A stretch of DNA of 64,000 bases, taken from NCBI RefSeq assembly GCF_023078275.1, contig NC_062983.1:11153001-11217000 (forward strand), written 5' to 3'. Each line of letters begins with the position of its first letter. The stretch's first letter is position 1. The notes under the pieces are model-generated. The model did not search any database. It saw only the letters and a list, made by a program, of their open reading frames with translations, and was not told the origin of the DNA. The position numbers and the translations under genes are program-made. Below, piece after piece: positions 1 through 10,812 of the stretch. The stretch comes from Leguminivora glycinivorella (lineage: Eukaryota; Arthropoda; Insecta; Lepidoptera; Tortricidae).

Positions 1-1107
1 TAAAATACGTCAAATTGGCATTGTTAATACCAAGTTATTTTTTTTACAAGGGCGTTTTAAAGTCGTTATTTAATCGCAAGTAGGCTTAGTTCTGTTCACC
101 ACTTATAATTCTTCACAACTATGTTATTTTTATTTAATACTTTCGAATGATATTAGTAACACCATACGAATCATTACCAAAACTGTATTTCGAAGTTAAA
201 ATCAAAAACGGTACAATTTATCATAAGCCAAAAACGTACTTATATATTGAAATTCTTTACACTCGACTTATTTCCAATAAAGCCTAAAAAAGGTTGGCAA
301 CTCCTTGTTTATCGTATGCCGGTCTTGCCTTTCTCTTTTATGCCGGACTTTCTGAGTAGGCACAATTTCTAAGTTACATATTTCAGAACATGAAACAAGA
401 AATTGAACTCGTTTTGAGTAGATTAATAGTACTAGTCAGAAAGAACGGTTATTAAATGACTACGTTACATATATGATATACAAATATTCCGACTGCTTCT
501 ATTTTATTTTAATTTTTTGCGGAACCATGTTGAACTCGATGCTCGAGTTCGAAACACGAATCAAGTTTATTGTTAACTAGTGTTCGTCCTAGGGATATGT
601 ATTGAAGACCAATGGCTTAAGAATGAAAAACTGATATACCTTCGGAGGTGTGAGAGGCGTAGATATATAAACACAAAAGTTATAGTCAATAGACGGTCTT
701 TCCGGGTAGACGGTCTTCCCCACACTGACCTTATTTAAATTATGAACACTTTTATAGGTTCAATGTCAAAATTAACTTTTTTACTTTATAAATGAACTTA
801 CAACAACTGATTCAAATTTCAAATCTTTCTAGCTCATTTTCTCGATTTCAACTAACTGTCGCTTGATCGCTTATTCCATAACACTGTCCAATTATAGTTA
901 TTAATATTTCTATTTTACATTAAAAATGTTGTATTATTGGGCGAAATAAAAATTCTACTTACCTACTGACCTTCCTAAGGTAAATCCATTTGGCAATTGT
1001 AGTTGTCGGACTTTGTCTATTATGCGCAAGTAACTAACGCAAGTCGCCTCGTCTATATTTAGTTACAATAATTACTATCAAATATTAACGGAATATCAAC
1101 TTCTCAG
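1..1107. other. AT-rich stretch before the GH1 exon, no recognised feature
   Basis: No open frame with recognisable protein similarity, tRNA-like box or clear repeat is visible on either strand. Because a GH1 internal exon begins at 1108 behind an acceptor (TTCTCAG), this stretch is most simply the preceding intron of that gene. The exons for the N-terminal two thirds of the enzyme must lie further left, outside the window. Confidence 0.5.
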
Positions 1108-1349
1108 GTTATCCCTCACGGTATGAGACGTGCTTTGAACTGGGTGAAAGACAATTGTAATAATCCCCGCATAATAATAACGGAGAACGGTGTTGCTACA
1201 AACGAAGATCTTCAAGACTTTAGAAGAATTGATTATTTCAAGAAATACCTCAGTAACGTGTTAGACGCTATGTATGAAGATAAAGTCGACGTTGTGGGTT
1301 ATATGGCTTGGAGTTTGATGGACAATTTCGAATGGAATGATGGATTTGA
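1108..1349 (+). CDS. Glycoside hydrolase family 1 (beta-glucosidase/myrosinase-like), penultimate exon
   Basis: GH1 enzymes hydrolyse beta-linked glucosides with two glutamates; insect members are often secreted digestive or defence enzymes. This exon reads V-I-P-H-G-M-R and then holds the nucleophile motif ITENG, the conserved D-x-R-I-x-Y-x-x-x-Y-L segment (RIDYFKKYLSNVL) and the substrate-site block AWSLMDNFEW. This order and spacing are those of the C-terminal third of GH1. The acceptor is TTCTCAG before 1108 and the donor GTAAGT at 1350, leaving codon phase 2, which matches the next exon. The internal Met at 1123 is not a start: the frame continues upstream to the acceptor. Substrate cannot be told from this part. 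Confidence 0.93.
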
Positions 1350-1374
1350 GTAAGTCAACGTCAGAACAGTAAAT

Positions 1375-1564
1375 CCATACTAATATTATGAATAGGAAAG
1401 TGTGTGTATCTGTTTGTTTGTCCATCTTTCTCGGCAAAACGTAGCAACGAATTGACGTGATTATTTAAGTGGAGATAGTTGAAGAACTTGAAGAGATTTT
1501 GCCATGAAAGGTGGACAAACAAACAGTCACACACACTTTCTCATTTATAATATCAGTATGGATA
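1375..1564. mobile_element. Foldback dispersed repeat in the last GH1 intron
   Basis: Ends are inverted (TCCATACTAATATT at the left, AATATCAGTATGGA at the right). The arms carry the GTTTGTTTGTCC and GGACAAACAAAC phrases seen in the dispersed repeat at 5560, 10080, 13070 and 38030. The two arms face each other, so this is a palindromic copy of that family. Confidence 0.6.
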
Positions 1565-1749
1565 CACAGATTAATATTATAATATAATAATTTTTAGTTA
1601 ATATACTGATGATCTCGCAACCCTTCTCAACCTTTTCGACCACCTAAACCTTTTTCAACCATACTGTATGTACTCTCTAAACTATTGTCTAATAGATAAT
1701 AATATCTATCTCTCTTTCTCTGTCTATAAAACTATTTCATTACTTACAG

Positions 1750-1906
1750 GCCAAAATTTGGCATCTTCAAAGTGGACCACAAAGCTGGTAACAAGACAAG
1801 ACAGGCAAGACTCTCCGCGATATGGTACAGAGACCTCATCTCTTCGAAAACTTTAGACCCCGATTATATTCCCACGACTGAAAAGGCTGAATTTTGTACT
1901 AGCTGA
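1750..1906 (+). CDS. Glycoside hydrolase family 1, last exon
   Basis: Acceptor TACTTACAG precedes 1750. The split codon GA|G joins in phase to the previous exon. The frame continues with KFGIFKVDH, equivalent to the RFGLYYVD segment of GH1, then KTRQARLSAIWYRDLI, the usual final helix, and stops at TGA 1904-1906. The family Arg before FG is Lys here, a mild departure. The tail after the helix (about 20 residues with a single Cys) is unique. Two AATAAA signals follow within 60 bases, which supports a real 3' end. Confidence 0.92.
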
Positions 1907-1943
1907 TTATTGTATTTTGTGATAAAAAATAATTTATTTATTT

Positions 1944-1965
1944 AATAAAATTTTAATTTAATAAA
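1944..1965 (+). terminator. Poly(A) signals of the GH1 gene
   Basis: AATAAA occurs at 1944-1949 and again at 1960-1965, 38 and 54 bases after the stop codon. This is a normal spacing for an insect 3' UTR. Confidence 0.6.
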
Positions 1966-2005
1966 GTGAATCGTTTTATTACCTTTCCAATTTTGAAAGA
2001 ATTAG

Positions 2006-2301
2006 AGGCGTGTCATATTTTTAAATTACCTGTAATGGCATTTGAGGTAAGGTACCTACAAATCTCGACTGGGGGGCAAATGTAACTGGTCCATTTTTTC
2101 CATGTTTTACAATATTTGCATTATTAAATAGAGTGTCCACCGGTTATGGTAGGCGTGTTCAGTGGATACATGTAGAACTCAACGTCATAGTGCAATAATG
2201 GAAAAAATGGATTAGTTACAATTGTCCCCCAGTCGAGATTTGACCCGCTGTAAATCTCAAATGCCATCACGGGTAATTTAATAATATGACAGTTACGCCT
2301 A
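2006..2301. mobile_element. MITE-like foldback element
   Basis: About 290 bases with long inverted arms. The left arm holds TGTCATATT, AATGGCATTTGAG and TCTCGACTGGGGG; the right arm holds their reverse complements in mirrored order (CCCCCAGTCGAGA, CTCAAATGCCAT, AATATGACA). No coding capacity. It sits 100 bases after the GH1 stop, just behind its poly(A) signals. Confidence 0.65.
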
Positions 2302-2540
2302 TAATTTTTTTCATCATTGGAAGTTCAACTTAGGCCTAATTCTTTGGAGTGTGTCCTTTTCTTCCATATCTCTCTATTGGACGTCATCTCATCATTCACT
2401 TGCATTCAGTTCATATCATCTCTCACACAGTCCATCTACCTTTTCTTCGGTTTTCCTCTCACGCTTAGTCCGTTTTCACATTATCCGATCCGATATCGGA
2501 TGTCGGAAGGATTCCAATGGAAAAATCCAAGATGTCGCCT

Positions 2541-2574
2541 GTAATGTATGGGATCGATATCCCATACATTACAG
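2541..2574. repeat. Short perfect palindrome
   Basis: Two 15-base arms (TGTAATGTATGGGAT and its reverse complement) around CGAT. The right arm continues into the direct-repeat block that recurs at about 8275. Confidence 0.7.
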
Positions 2575-3025
2575 GCGCCACTCCTTACGCAACTCCTTCC
2601 ACCACATTTATTCGTAATAGGTACTTTTCTCGTAACATGACTTTCATACCTCCGCATCACATGACCGTAGGTACCGCGCTAAGCGATTTGCCCGTACTTT
2701 TTATGTTATAGGTGCCACTTTCAGGATTCCTCTAATATACTTCATATACCTATACGATACAAAATGAATTACTTATCGTACATTACCTACAATAAAAACA
2801 ACATCTTATTGTTATCAATATCTAGAAATATTACTTATCCTGATCCAAATGACGGGATATCCCCTGATTAATACATGTAATTCAAGTTGAATTCTAGATA
2901 CTTCTTGCATCGCCTTGCACGCTCGTTCGGTACCTAATATATTTATAAAAAGGTTGACTGGTAGAGAATGCCTTATGACATTCTTTGTTCACTAAAGATT
3001 GAAATAAATAAATAAATAGAATATA

Positions 3026-4196
3026 ATTTTTAAGAAAAAAAAACCGTCGCCTTTCGGGTTCTGGTGAAAGCTACTTGCGAATGTTGGATTATGTAGAAAT
3101 GTGTAAGTATTTTTTTAAACTGCTTTTAATGCTTTAATTATTAGATGGCAACACAAATGAATATACGTATAACGTTAAGGTTTGAGGAGTTTCCTCAATT
3201 CCTCATGAATCCTATTATATTATAAGAAATCGAAGCTTGACAAACTTTGACTTCAAAACTTATGCTTAACAAACATAACTAAATAAATGTCACTGTTCTG
3301 AACTTAAATGCATGCTTTTCTTACAAAAATACCAAAGTCACTATGAGTGTGCCGTTCAGGTTTGAGGAGTTTGGTTCTGGCCATCATCAGCAGTTCCACT
3401 GCACCAAATGTCACTGTTCTGGACGAAAGTGCATGCTGTTCTTATAAAAATACCACAGTCACTATAAGCGTGCCGTTCAGATTTGAGGAGTTCGGTTCTG
3501 ACCATCATCAGAAATTCCACTGCACCAAATGTCACTGTTCTGGACGAAAGTGCATGCTGTTCTTATAAAAATGGCAAAGTCACTATAAGCGTGCCGTTCA
3601 GATTTGAGGAGTTTGGTTCTGGCCATCATCAGCAGTTCCACTGCACCAAATGTCACTGTTCTGGATGAAAGTGCATGCTGTTCTTATAAAAATACCAAAG
3701 TCACTATAAGCGTGCCGTTCAGATTTGAGGAGTTCGGTTCTGAACATCATCAGAAATTCCACTGCACCAAATGTCACTGTTCTGGACGAAAGTGCATACT
3801 GTTCGTATAAAAATACCAAAGTCACTATAAGCGTGCCGTTCAGATTTGAAGAGTTCCGTTCTGGCCATCATCAGCAGTTCCACTGCACCAAATGTCACTG
3901 TTCCGTACCTAAATGCATGCTGTTCCTTTAAAAACACAAAAATCACCATATGTATGCCTTTCAGATTTGAGGAGTTCCCTCGATTTCTCCAGGATCCCAT
4001 CATCAGAACTGGGTTCTGAGAAAAATGGGACCAATCTGTATGCATATACATTCAATCAAAAAAAAAATTTTCAAAATCGGTCCAGTAACGACGGAGATAT
4101 CGAGGAACAAACATAAAAAATAAAATAAAAAAAAAAAAAAAAATACAGACGACTTGATAACCGTCCTTCTTGAGATATGAGGCGACGGTTAAAAAT
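3026..4196. mobile_element. Non-autonomous transposon with internal 121-bp tandem array
   Basis: Comparison with the empty site in copy 2 (AAATATAACCGTTT near 9400) gives the ends. Both ends begin ATTTTTAA and contain ACCGTCGCCT in inverted orientation; the left end has a GAAAAAAAA insertion between the two blocks. The flanking repeat is ATA or TATA. The core carries the 121-bp tandem repeats and, to the right, a CTCGATTTCTCCAGGATCCC block shared with the elements at 4715 and 54533, so the three are relatives. No transposase. Confidence 0.7.
3330..3960. repeat. Tandem array, 121-bp unit, alternating variants
   Basis: GCCGTTCAG recurs at 3351, 3472, 3593, 3714 and 3835, exactly 121 bases apart, with a degenerate sixth copy near 3956. 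Units alternate: 1, 3 and 5 share GGCCATCATCAGCAG, while 2 and 4 share CATCATCAGAAATTC. That makes a 242-bp higher-order unit. A length of 121 is not a multiple of 3, so the small open frames across it are not coding. Confidence 0.9.
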
Positions 4197-4714
4197 ATAA
4201 CCGTTTAATAAATGCAAGATTCCGGCATTTGCGACGCATGGTAATACATACATGTGACTAATTATCATGATAGCTAATAGCATAATCAATTTTATTATCT
4301 GCAGCTTATGACAAATAATGACACAGTTGCAACTGCATATCAAAATAACTGCGCCTATGTCAGTTATTTTGATATGCAGACTACATAAGCAGCACTGATA
4401 TAAAATCCGTAATCTGTATTTGTATAATAGAATTGACATTCAGCATGTAAACGAGTTGGTGATATTAATGTAAGTTTATTATGTGACTGAATAAATGAAA
4501 AAAAAAAAGAAATCTGTTTGATTGCGAGGTCCGTGAAAGAAAATTCCCCTTTTTAACCGCCGCCTCAAATCTCTCACAGAAGGAAGGTTCTCAATTCGTC
4601 TGTATGTTTTTTTTTATGTTTTAATATAATTAGGTACAGTCAGCTGCAGAGTACCTAACCCCTTCATAGAATACAAGGCTAATGAGATTTCGCTTGCGTT
4701 AGAAAGATACAAAA

Positions 4715-5468
4715 ATAAACTTTTTTAACAAAAAATAAAACCGCCTTCAAAAATAAGCGCGTTACAAAACACGGAGAAACTAAAAAGCAAAAAATAATAA
4801 ACCTTTGAATTCAGATTTCTTATCGTATTGCAATAATCTAAACATCCAAATTATAAACAAATCAATTATTTTTGCAGTCGGTACCAGACCTGTTCGTCGC
4901 CTTGCTATTGCCTGTTTGCCCCACCCAACCATACGCAGGCTGGCACCGACTCCAAAAATAATTGATTTGTTTATAATTTGGATGTTTAGATTATTGCAAT
5001 ACGATAAGAAATCTGAATTCAAAGGTTTATTATTTTTTGCTTTTTAGTTTCTCCGTGTTTTGTAACGCGCTTATTTTTGAAGGCGGTTTTATTTTTGTTA
5101 AAAAAGTTTATTTATTTGTTGATTTTTAGTGGTTCCTATTGATATTATATGTATCAGTCCGAATACATGTACACTAGTGAAAGAATTATCCTTTAACTCC
5201 TAACCATTGAGGAGTTGACCTTCCATCATCAGCTCAGCCACATAAAATTATTACCATCAGGCGTAAATACTGGTTTACCTTTGAAAAATACACTGAAAAC
5301 ATTACATGTGCCTATAACATTTGAAGAGTTCCCTCGATTTTTCCAGGATCCCATCATCAGACCCTGACTTGGTGCCAATGGGACCATCTCGGGGTTATAC
5401 CCGTTCGATCAAAAAAAAAATTTTGAAAATCGGTCCACAATTCTCGGAGATATCGAGGAACATACATA

Positions 5469-5505
<37 letters not shown>

Positions 5506-5550
5506 ATTCAGTCGAATTGAGAACCTCCTCCTTTTTTGAAGTCGGTTAAA
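4715..5550. mobile_element. Foldback transposon, copy 1 (absent from the duplicate block)
   Basis: Copy 2 of the segmental duplication reads straight through this point (AGATACAAAAAGTAGCC), so about 835 bases were inserted. The left half is a near-perfect hairpin of about 390 bases (arms AACCGCCTTC and TTGAATTCAGATTTC and their complements). The right half is single-copy, ends in a long A-run at 5469-5505 and closes with GAAGTCGGTTAAAAA. The outer ends are short imperfect inverted repeats (CTTTTTTAAC and GTTAAAAAG). A second copy lies at 54533-55342. Confidence 0.75.
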
Positions 5551-6225
5551 AAGTAGCCTATGTCACTCTCCATCCCTTCAACTATCTCTACTTAAAATGA
5601 CGTCAATTCGTCGCTCCGTTTTGCCGTGAAAGACGGAAAAACAAACAGACACACATACTTTCCCATTTATAATATTAGTATGGATATAATCCAAAATGTG
5701 TTATGAATACCAAATCATAATAAAATGTAGCTTCACACGAGACACATCAACAATTTAAGTTAAGACAAGTATTCTTTAAATCATGGTTCTCCAAGAAATT
5801 AAGGTTATATTAAAAATTTAACATAGATTACCTACCCCCTACCCGTGTGGTCAGCACGTTAAGAATTTTACCACCCTCTTTAATCCCGTGGATGATAAGT
5901 CGACTGTGGCAAATATTATTATGGGTTTCATTGTGGTATGGGCGATAGGTATGCAAACACAATATCAGTTTCTTTCATCCCCTTAATTGCCAAGAGTGGC
6001 ACTGGAGCTTAAGCAGTTTCCGGCAAAAATAAGTGATGATTTTTGTACCTTGTCGCTTTTAATCTTTTGACAACTTCGTATGAGATTTCAAACAAGATAT
6101 TAATGTGACAAGGTACAGAAATCGACACTTATGCCGGTGACTACGCTATCCCGTTTGAAAATACAGGCATGAGGTTACGTATGTTCCACATCGTACGGTC
6201 ATGGAATTTAATTGCTGATCCACTT

Positions 6226-6300
6226 CTAGCTCATTTTATACCGGACATATCATAGTTAAGCTATGACGTTCCAGTATAAAATGAGCTAGACGTGGATCAA
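6226..6300. repeat. Short foldback element
   Basis: GATCCACTTCTAGCTCATTT faces its complement AAATGAGCTAGACGTGGATC around CATAGTTAAGCTATG. The same hairpin is in the second duplicate at about 10690-10776, and a version split by an insertion is at 32535-33095. Confidence 0.7.
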
Positions 6301-6704
6301 TAATTAATGTCCGTGACTGTACCTACGTAATTACAGTAGCCTGTCTAAGATTACCTTTGTCTAAATATTAATGAACGGTAGCACATTACATAGTTTATTT
6401 ATCATTAACGAGTTCGTACCAATGTACTTGGATTAAAAAGACAAATATCTTATCCTTAATAGTTTCACTATCTACAAAATTACAGATAAAGTACACGAGC
6501 AAGTATTTAGCTGTAGTATCTAAATTATTATGTTTTCTATTATTTAATTCTTATCTTCAATAAACTACGATAATAGTTTATATCGTCACTACTTTAAAAA
6601 AAAACTTGTATCTTCGTTTGTCAATAAAAAGAAAATTGTAGTAAGGTAACGGACCCAATCATGGACAGTTTAAGGAAAATTGTCGCCTGTTTTTGATATT
6701 TCAC

Positions 6705-7985
6705 TCATAAATGTAAAAATTCTAAGCGTCTGTGTGTAGCCCGCAAAAACTTTTTTTGGACCATTTCAATTGCGTTGGAATACTTTGAATAGAATGGGTT
6801 CCAAACTATTGAGGCATATTCCAAATGCGGCCTAACAAGAGCTTTGTATAAAAGAATATACGTTGATGATTTTTTGAAGACTTTTGCTGTTCTAAGAACA
6901 AATCCCAACATTTGGTATGCTTTAGAAATAATTCGTTCAATGTGATTGTTAAAATCAAGTTTACTGTCAAATAATATACCTAAGTCCCTTACAGATGATA
7001 CTTTTTTAATGGCCATATTGTCAATCTTGTATTCGGAGTCAAATGCTCTTTTTTTATTTTTAGTAAAATTCAAGTGCATACATTTATCACTCGCTAATTG
7101 AAGTTTATTTTTATGGCAATACGAGGTAAAGCTGTTGATATCTTCTTGAATTAAGTGGATGTCACTAGAAGATTACACTGATTTAAAGATTTTTAAGTCA
7201 TCTGCAAACATGAGAATACTACAGTTGTTAAAACAATTCTTTATGTCATTTATAAAAACGATATATAGCAAGGGACCTAAAATAGAACCTTGAATTACGC
7301 CAGAAGATACCGTTGTAAAGTCAGACTTAAATCCATTCACTGTAATGACTTGGGTCCGGTTGGAAAGGTAGCGGATAAACCAGCGTAGTAGGTTCCCCCG
7401 AATACCATTGTAAGCCAGTTTTTCCAGAAGCAGTAAATGGTCAACCTTATCAAACGCCTTTTTGAAATCAGTAAATATCACATCAACCTGTATTCTTTTA
7501 TCCATAGATTCTAATAGGTAGTTTGTATAAAGTGTAAGGTTAGTGACTGTAGATTTACCCTTCATGAAACCATGTTGCTGTGGTATAATAGCACTAGCAA
7601 TCGAGGGATACAAAAGATCGTGTACTAAACTCTCAAATACCTTAGGGATGCAGGATTGTACTGATATTGGTCGATAATTAGTGATATCAGTGCGTGACCC
7701 ATTTTTGTGAATTGGTGTAACGTAGGAAATTTTCCACTGTTCAGGAAAGACACCTAAACTTAGGCATTTGTTAAATATGATGTATAGTGGATTAGAAAGC
7801 GCCTTTGCAGAGTTTTTAACGAGTATAGGACTGATTTTATCGGGCCCGATTCCCTTATTTATGTCAACTTCTGAGAGTTTCTTGAAAAGATCCGATTTCT
7901 TAATACATAAATCAGATAAGTTAGGTGCCTTCTCGTCCAGTGGCAGATCCGACAGAGCATCATAGTCTATTACACCCTTAGGAGA
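6705..7985 (-). mobile_element. LINE fragment with non-LTR reverse transcriptase (CR1/jockey group), broken
   Basis: The minus strand encodes, in several frames, the middle and end of a non-LTR reverse transcriptase. The upstream part (about 7985-7614) shows INKGIGPDKI and NYRPISV. The frame 7173-7613 has DFKKAFDKVDH, QGSILGPLL and the catalytic FADDLKIF. The frame 6705-7079 has the RPHLEYASIVWNP C-terminal block. Frames are separated by stops and shifts and the 5' end is missing, so it is a dead copy. The clade is a judgement from these motifs. Confidence 0.85.
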
Positions 7986-8166
7986 ACGATTTTTCTACGA
8001 CGATAAACCCGAAACCGCGTTGGCCACTTGAAGGACAACATTCGCCGCGTTCTTGCCGATATACAGCCACAAATGTTGGAAAAAGTAATCGAAAACTGGA
8101 CCTCTAGATTAGACTACGTCCGAGCCAGCCGTGGCGGTCATATGCCAGAAGTTATATTCAAATTAT
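7986..8166 (+). pseudogene. mariner/Tc-like transposase C-terminal remnant
   Basis: On the + strand DDKPETALAT is followed after a one-base frameshift by DNIRRVLADIQPQMLEKV, ENWTSRLDYVRASRGGHM and a TAA stop at 8164-8166. This resembles the C-terminal end of mariner/Tc-type DDE transposases. The catalytic core is absent because the LINE fragment abuts directly. Confidence 0.6.
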
Positions 8167-8489
8167 AATGCCAGAAAATTGTCTATCGAATAAAGTTAAT
8201 TTCATGTAAATTGAAAAATATCATATTTGTTTTATTCCATTTCAAAGTTCTATACCTCTAAAAAAACACCCTTTATATCCCATACATTACAGGCGCACTT
8301 ACTCCTTCCACCACACTCCTTACGCACTTACTCCTTCCACCACATTTATTCGTAATAGGTACTTTTCTCGTAACATGACTTTCATACCTCCGCATCACAT
8401 CACCGTAGGTACCGCGCTAAGCGATTTGCCCGTACTTTTCATGTTATAAAGTGCCACTTTCAGGATTCCTCTAATATACTTTTCATCAC

Positions 8490-9070
8490 ACCCGCACTTT
8501 AAATGTGCTATTGCACGCAGGCGGAGCGTGAGTTATAGAAAAATCGTTCTCCCAAGGGAATAATGAAATTTCTTGTACCGTACTTAACTTTTTTTACATC
8601 TTTTTACATATTTTTTACATTGCGAGTTTGATGAAAAACATTGTGTGTAACTCGGGGAGTATGAATATAACAAACTCGAGTCTTTAAATCGCTCCGGCAG
8701 GCCATCGCGATTTAACTTACTCTCGTTGGTAATATTCAACTTCCTCCCTGTTAACGCCATGACTGGCAACACTGTCCAGGACAGCCAACCTCCGGTCACC
8801 CCGCTGATCCAAGGAGCATCGGCCAGCGCCTCGACCTGCCGGACCAATAAGAATGAAGACTGAAGCGCCACAGCGCCCTTTGGCGTCACTATAAAAGCAA
8901 GGTGCATGGCACCAGCGCCCCTTCTTTTCTAAACAAAATCTCTCTCTGTTACGTGTCCTAGACGAGAACCTCTCATTGTATTGAAAATCCATTAAAAATG
9001 GTAATATTTTAAAAAACTGTTTTATTTAATGTTTGGGTTCCGGCTCAAACACTCCCCTTGTTGCTCAATG
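8490..9070. mobile_element. GC-richer, LTR-like insertion in duplicate copy 2
   Basis: This part is missing from the other duplicate. It holds a TATA-like CTATAAAAGC at about 8889 and a CGGGGAGT and ACTCCCC pair near its inner ends. That layout suggests a solo LTR, but clean TG..CA ends and a target duplication could not be fixed. The small minus-strand open frames here (8584-8992) overlap one another and resemble nothing. Confidence 0.35.
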
Positions 9071-9969
9071 TACTATTATTTACCTATACCAAGATAACTT
9101 TATTGCCCATAAAATGTATTACTTATCGTACGTTACCTACAATAAAAATAACATCATTACCTACTGTTATCAATATCTAGAAACATGAATTATCCTAATC
9201 CAAATGAAAGGGTATCCCCTGATTGATACAATTGTTTCAAGTTTGAATTCTAGAAACTTCTTTCATCGCCTTGTTCGCTCGTTCGGTACCTAATATATTT
9301 ATAAAAAGGTTGACTGGTAGAAAATGCCTTATGACATTAAGTTCGCCTATTGTATATTGTGTTTCTTTGTTCAATAAAGATTAAAATAAATAAATAAAAT
9401 ATAACCGTTTAATAAATGCAAGGTTCCGGCATTTGCGACGCATGGTAATACATACATGTGATGTGACTAATTATCATGATAGCTAATAGTATAATCAGTT
9501 TTATTATCTGCAGCTTATGACAAATAATGACACAGTTGCAAAGAACTGCATATCAAAATAACTGCGTCTATGTACCTATAATTATAAATACATGAATATT
9601 TTTTTTGCATATCAGACTACATAAGCAGCACTGATATAAAACCCGTAATCTGTATTTGTATAATAGAATTGACATTCAGCATGTAAACGAGTTGGTGATA
9701 TTAATGTAAGTTTATTATGTGACTGAATAAATGAAAAAAAAAAGAAATCTGTTTGATTGCGAGGTCCGTGAAAGAAAATTCCCCTTTTTAACCGCCGCCT
9801 CAAATCTCTCACAGAAGGAAGGTTCTCAATTCGTCTGTATGTTTTTTTTTATGTTTTAATATAAGTAGGTACAGTCAGCTGCAGAGTACCTAACCCCTTC
9901 ATAGAATACAAATAAGGCTAATGAGATTTTGAAATTAGTGGCATTCTGTAGCATGCCATTAAATTATAC

Positions 9970-10155
9970 AAAAACTAGCCTTTGCCCACGGCTTCGCTTG
10001 CGTTAGAAAGATACAAAAAGTAGCCTATGTCACTCTCCATCCCTTCAACTATCTCCACTTAAAAAATCACGTCAATTCGTCGCTCCGTTTTGCCGTGAAA
10101 GACGGAAAAACAAACAGACACACATACTTTCCCATTTATAATATTAGTATGGATA
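9970..10155 (+). mobile_element. Dispersed repeat (CGCGGCTTCGCTCGCGTTAG family)
   Basis: Begins near CTAGCCTTTGCCCACGGC, continues AAGTAGCCTATGTCACTCTC and ends TTATAATATTAGTATGGA. Other copies: 5553-5692, 12918-13130, 37912-38085 (+), 31630-31790 and 38700-38840 (-). Non-coding. Confidence 0.7.
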
Positions 10156-10812
10156 TAATTCAAAATGTGTTATGAATACCAAATCATAATAAAATGTAGC
10201 TTCACACGAGACACATCAACAATTTAAGTTAAGATTCTTTAAATAGTTTAAATCATGGTTCTCCAAGAAATTGAGGTTATATTAAAAATTTAACATAGAT
10301 TACCTACCCCCTACCCGTGTGGTCAGCACGTTAAGAATTTTACCACCCTCTTTAATCCCGTGGATGATAAGTCGACTGTGGCAAATATTATTATGGGTTT
10401 CATTGTGGTGTGGGCGATAGGTATGCAAACACAATATCAGTTTCTTTCATCCCCTTAATTGCCAAGAGTGGCACTGGAGCTTAAGCAGTTTCCGGCAAAA
10501 ATAAGTGATGATTTCTGTACCTTGTCGCTTTCAAAAATCATTTGACAACTTCGTATGACATTTCAAACAAGATGTTAATGTGACAAGGTACAGAAATCGA
10601 CACTTATGCCGGTGACTACGCTATCCCGTTTGAAAATACAGGCATGAGGTTACGTATGTTCCACATCGTACGGTCATGGAATTTAATTGCTGATCCACTT
10701 CTAGCTTATTTTATACCGGACATCTCATAGTTAAGCTATGACTTTCCAGTATAAAATGAGCTAGAAGTGGATCAGCAATTAATGTCCGTGACTGTACCTA
10801 CGTACAGTAGCC

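Larger units (their letters stand above)
2550..6590. repeat. Segmental duplication, copy 1
   Basis: Long stretches match 8275-12900 in the same orientation and order: the CCACATTTATTCGTAATAGG region, the block around GGTTGACTGGTAGA, AACCGTTTAATAAATGC, the TTTGATTGCGAGGTCC segment, the GTTCCACATCGTACGG segment and the end near AATAGTTTATATC. Copy 1 carries two insertions missing from copy 2 (about 3026-4196 and 4715-5550). No intact gene is inside. Confidence 0.85.

Noticed and set aside
3351..3960. CRISPR-like regular repetition
   Set aside because: The whole 121-base unit repeats; there are no unique spacers. The genome is eukaryotic.
3347..4051. Several 61-110-residue frames with repeating Cys-rich peptides
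   Set aside because: They run through the 121-bp tandem array, and 121 is not a multiple of three, so the frame changes each unit.
4780..5047. Two 80-residue open frames on opposite strands with almost the same protein
   Set aside because: They are the two arms of a hairpin; the likeness is due to the inverted repeat, not to coding.
8584..8992. 107- and 91-residue minus-strand frames
   Set aside because: They overlap in different frames, resemble nothing and lie in an LTR-like insertion.
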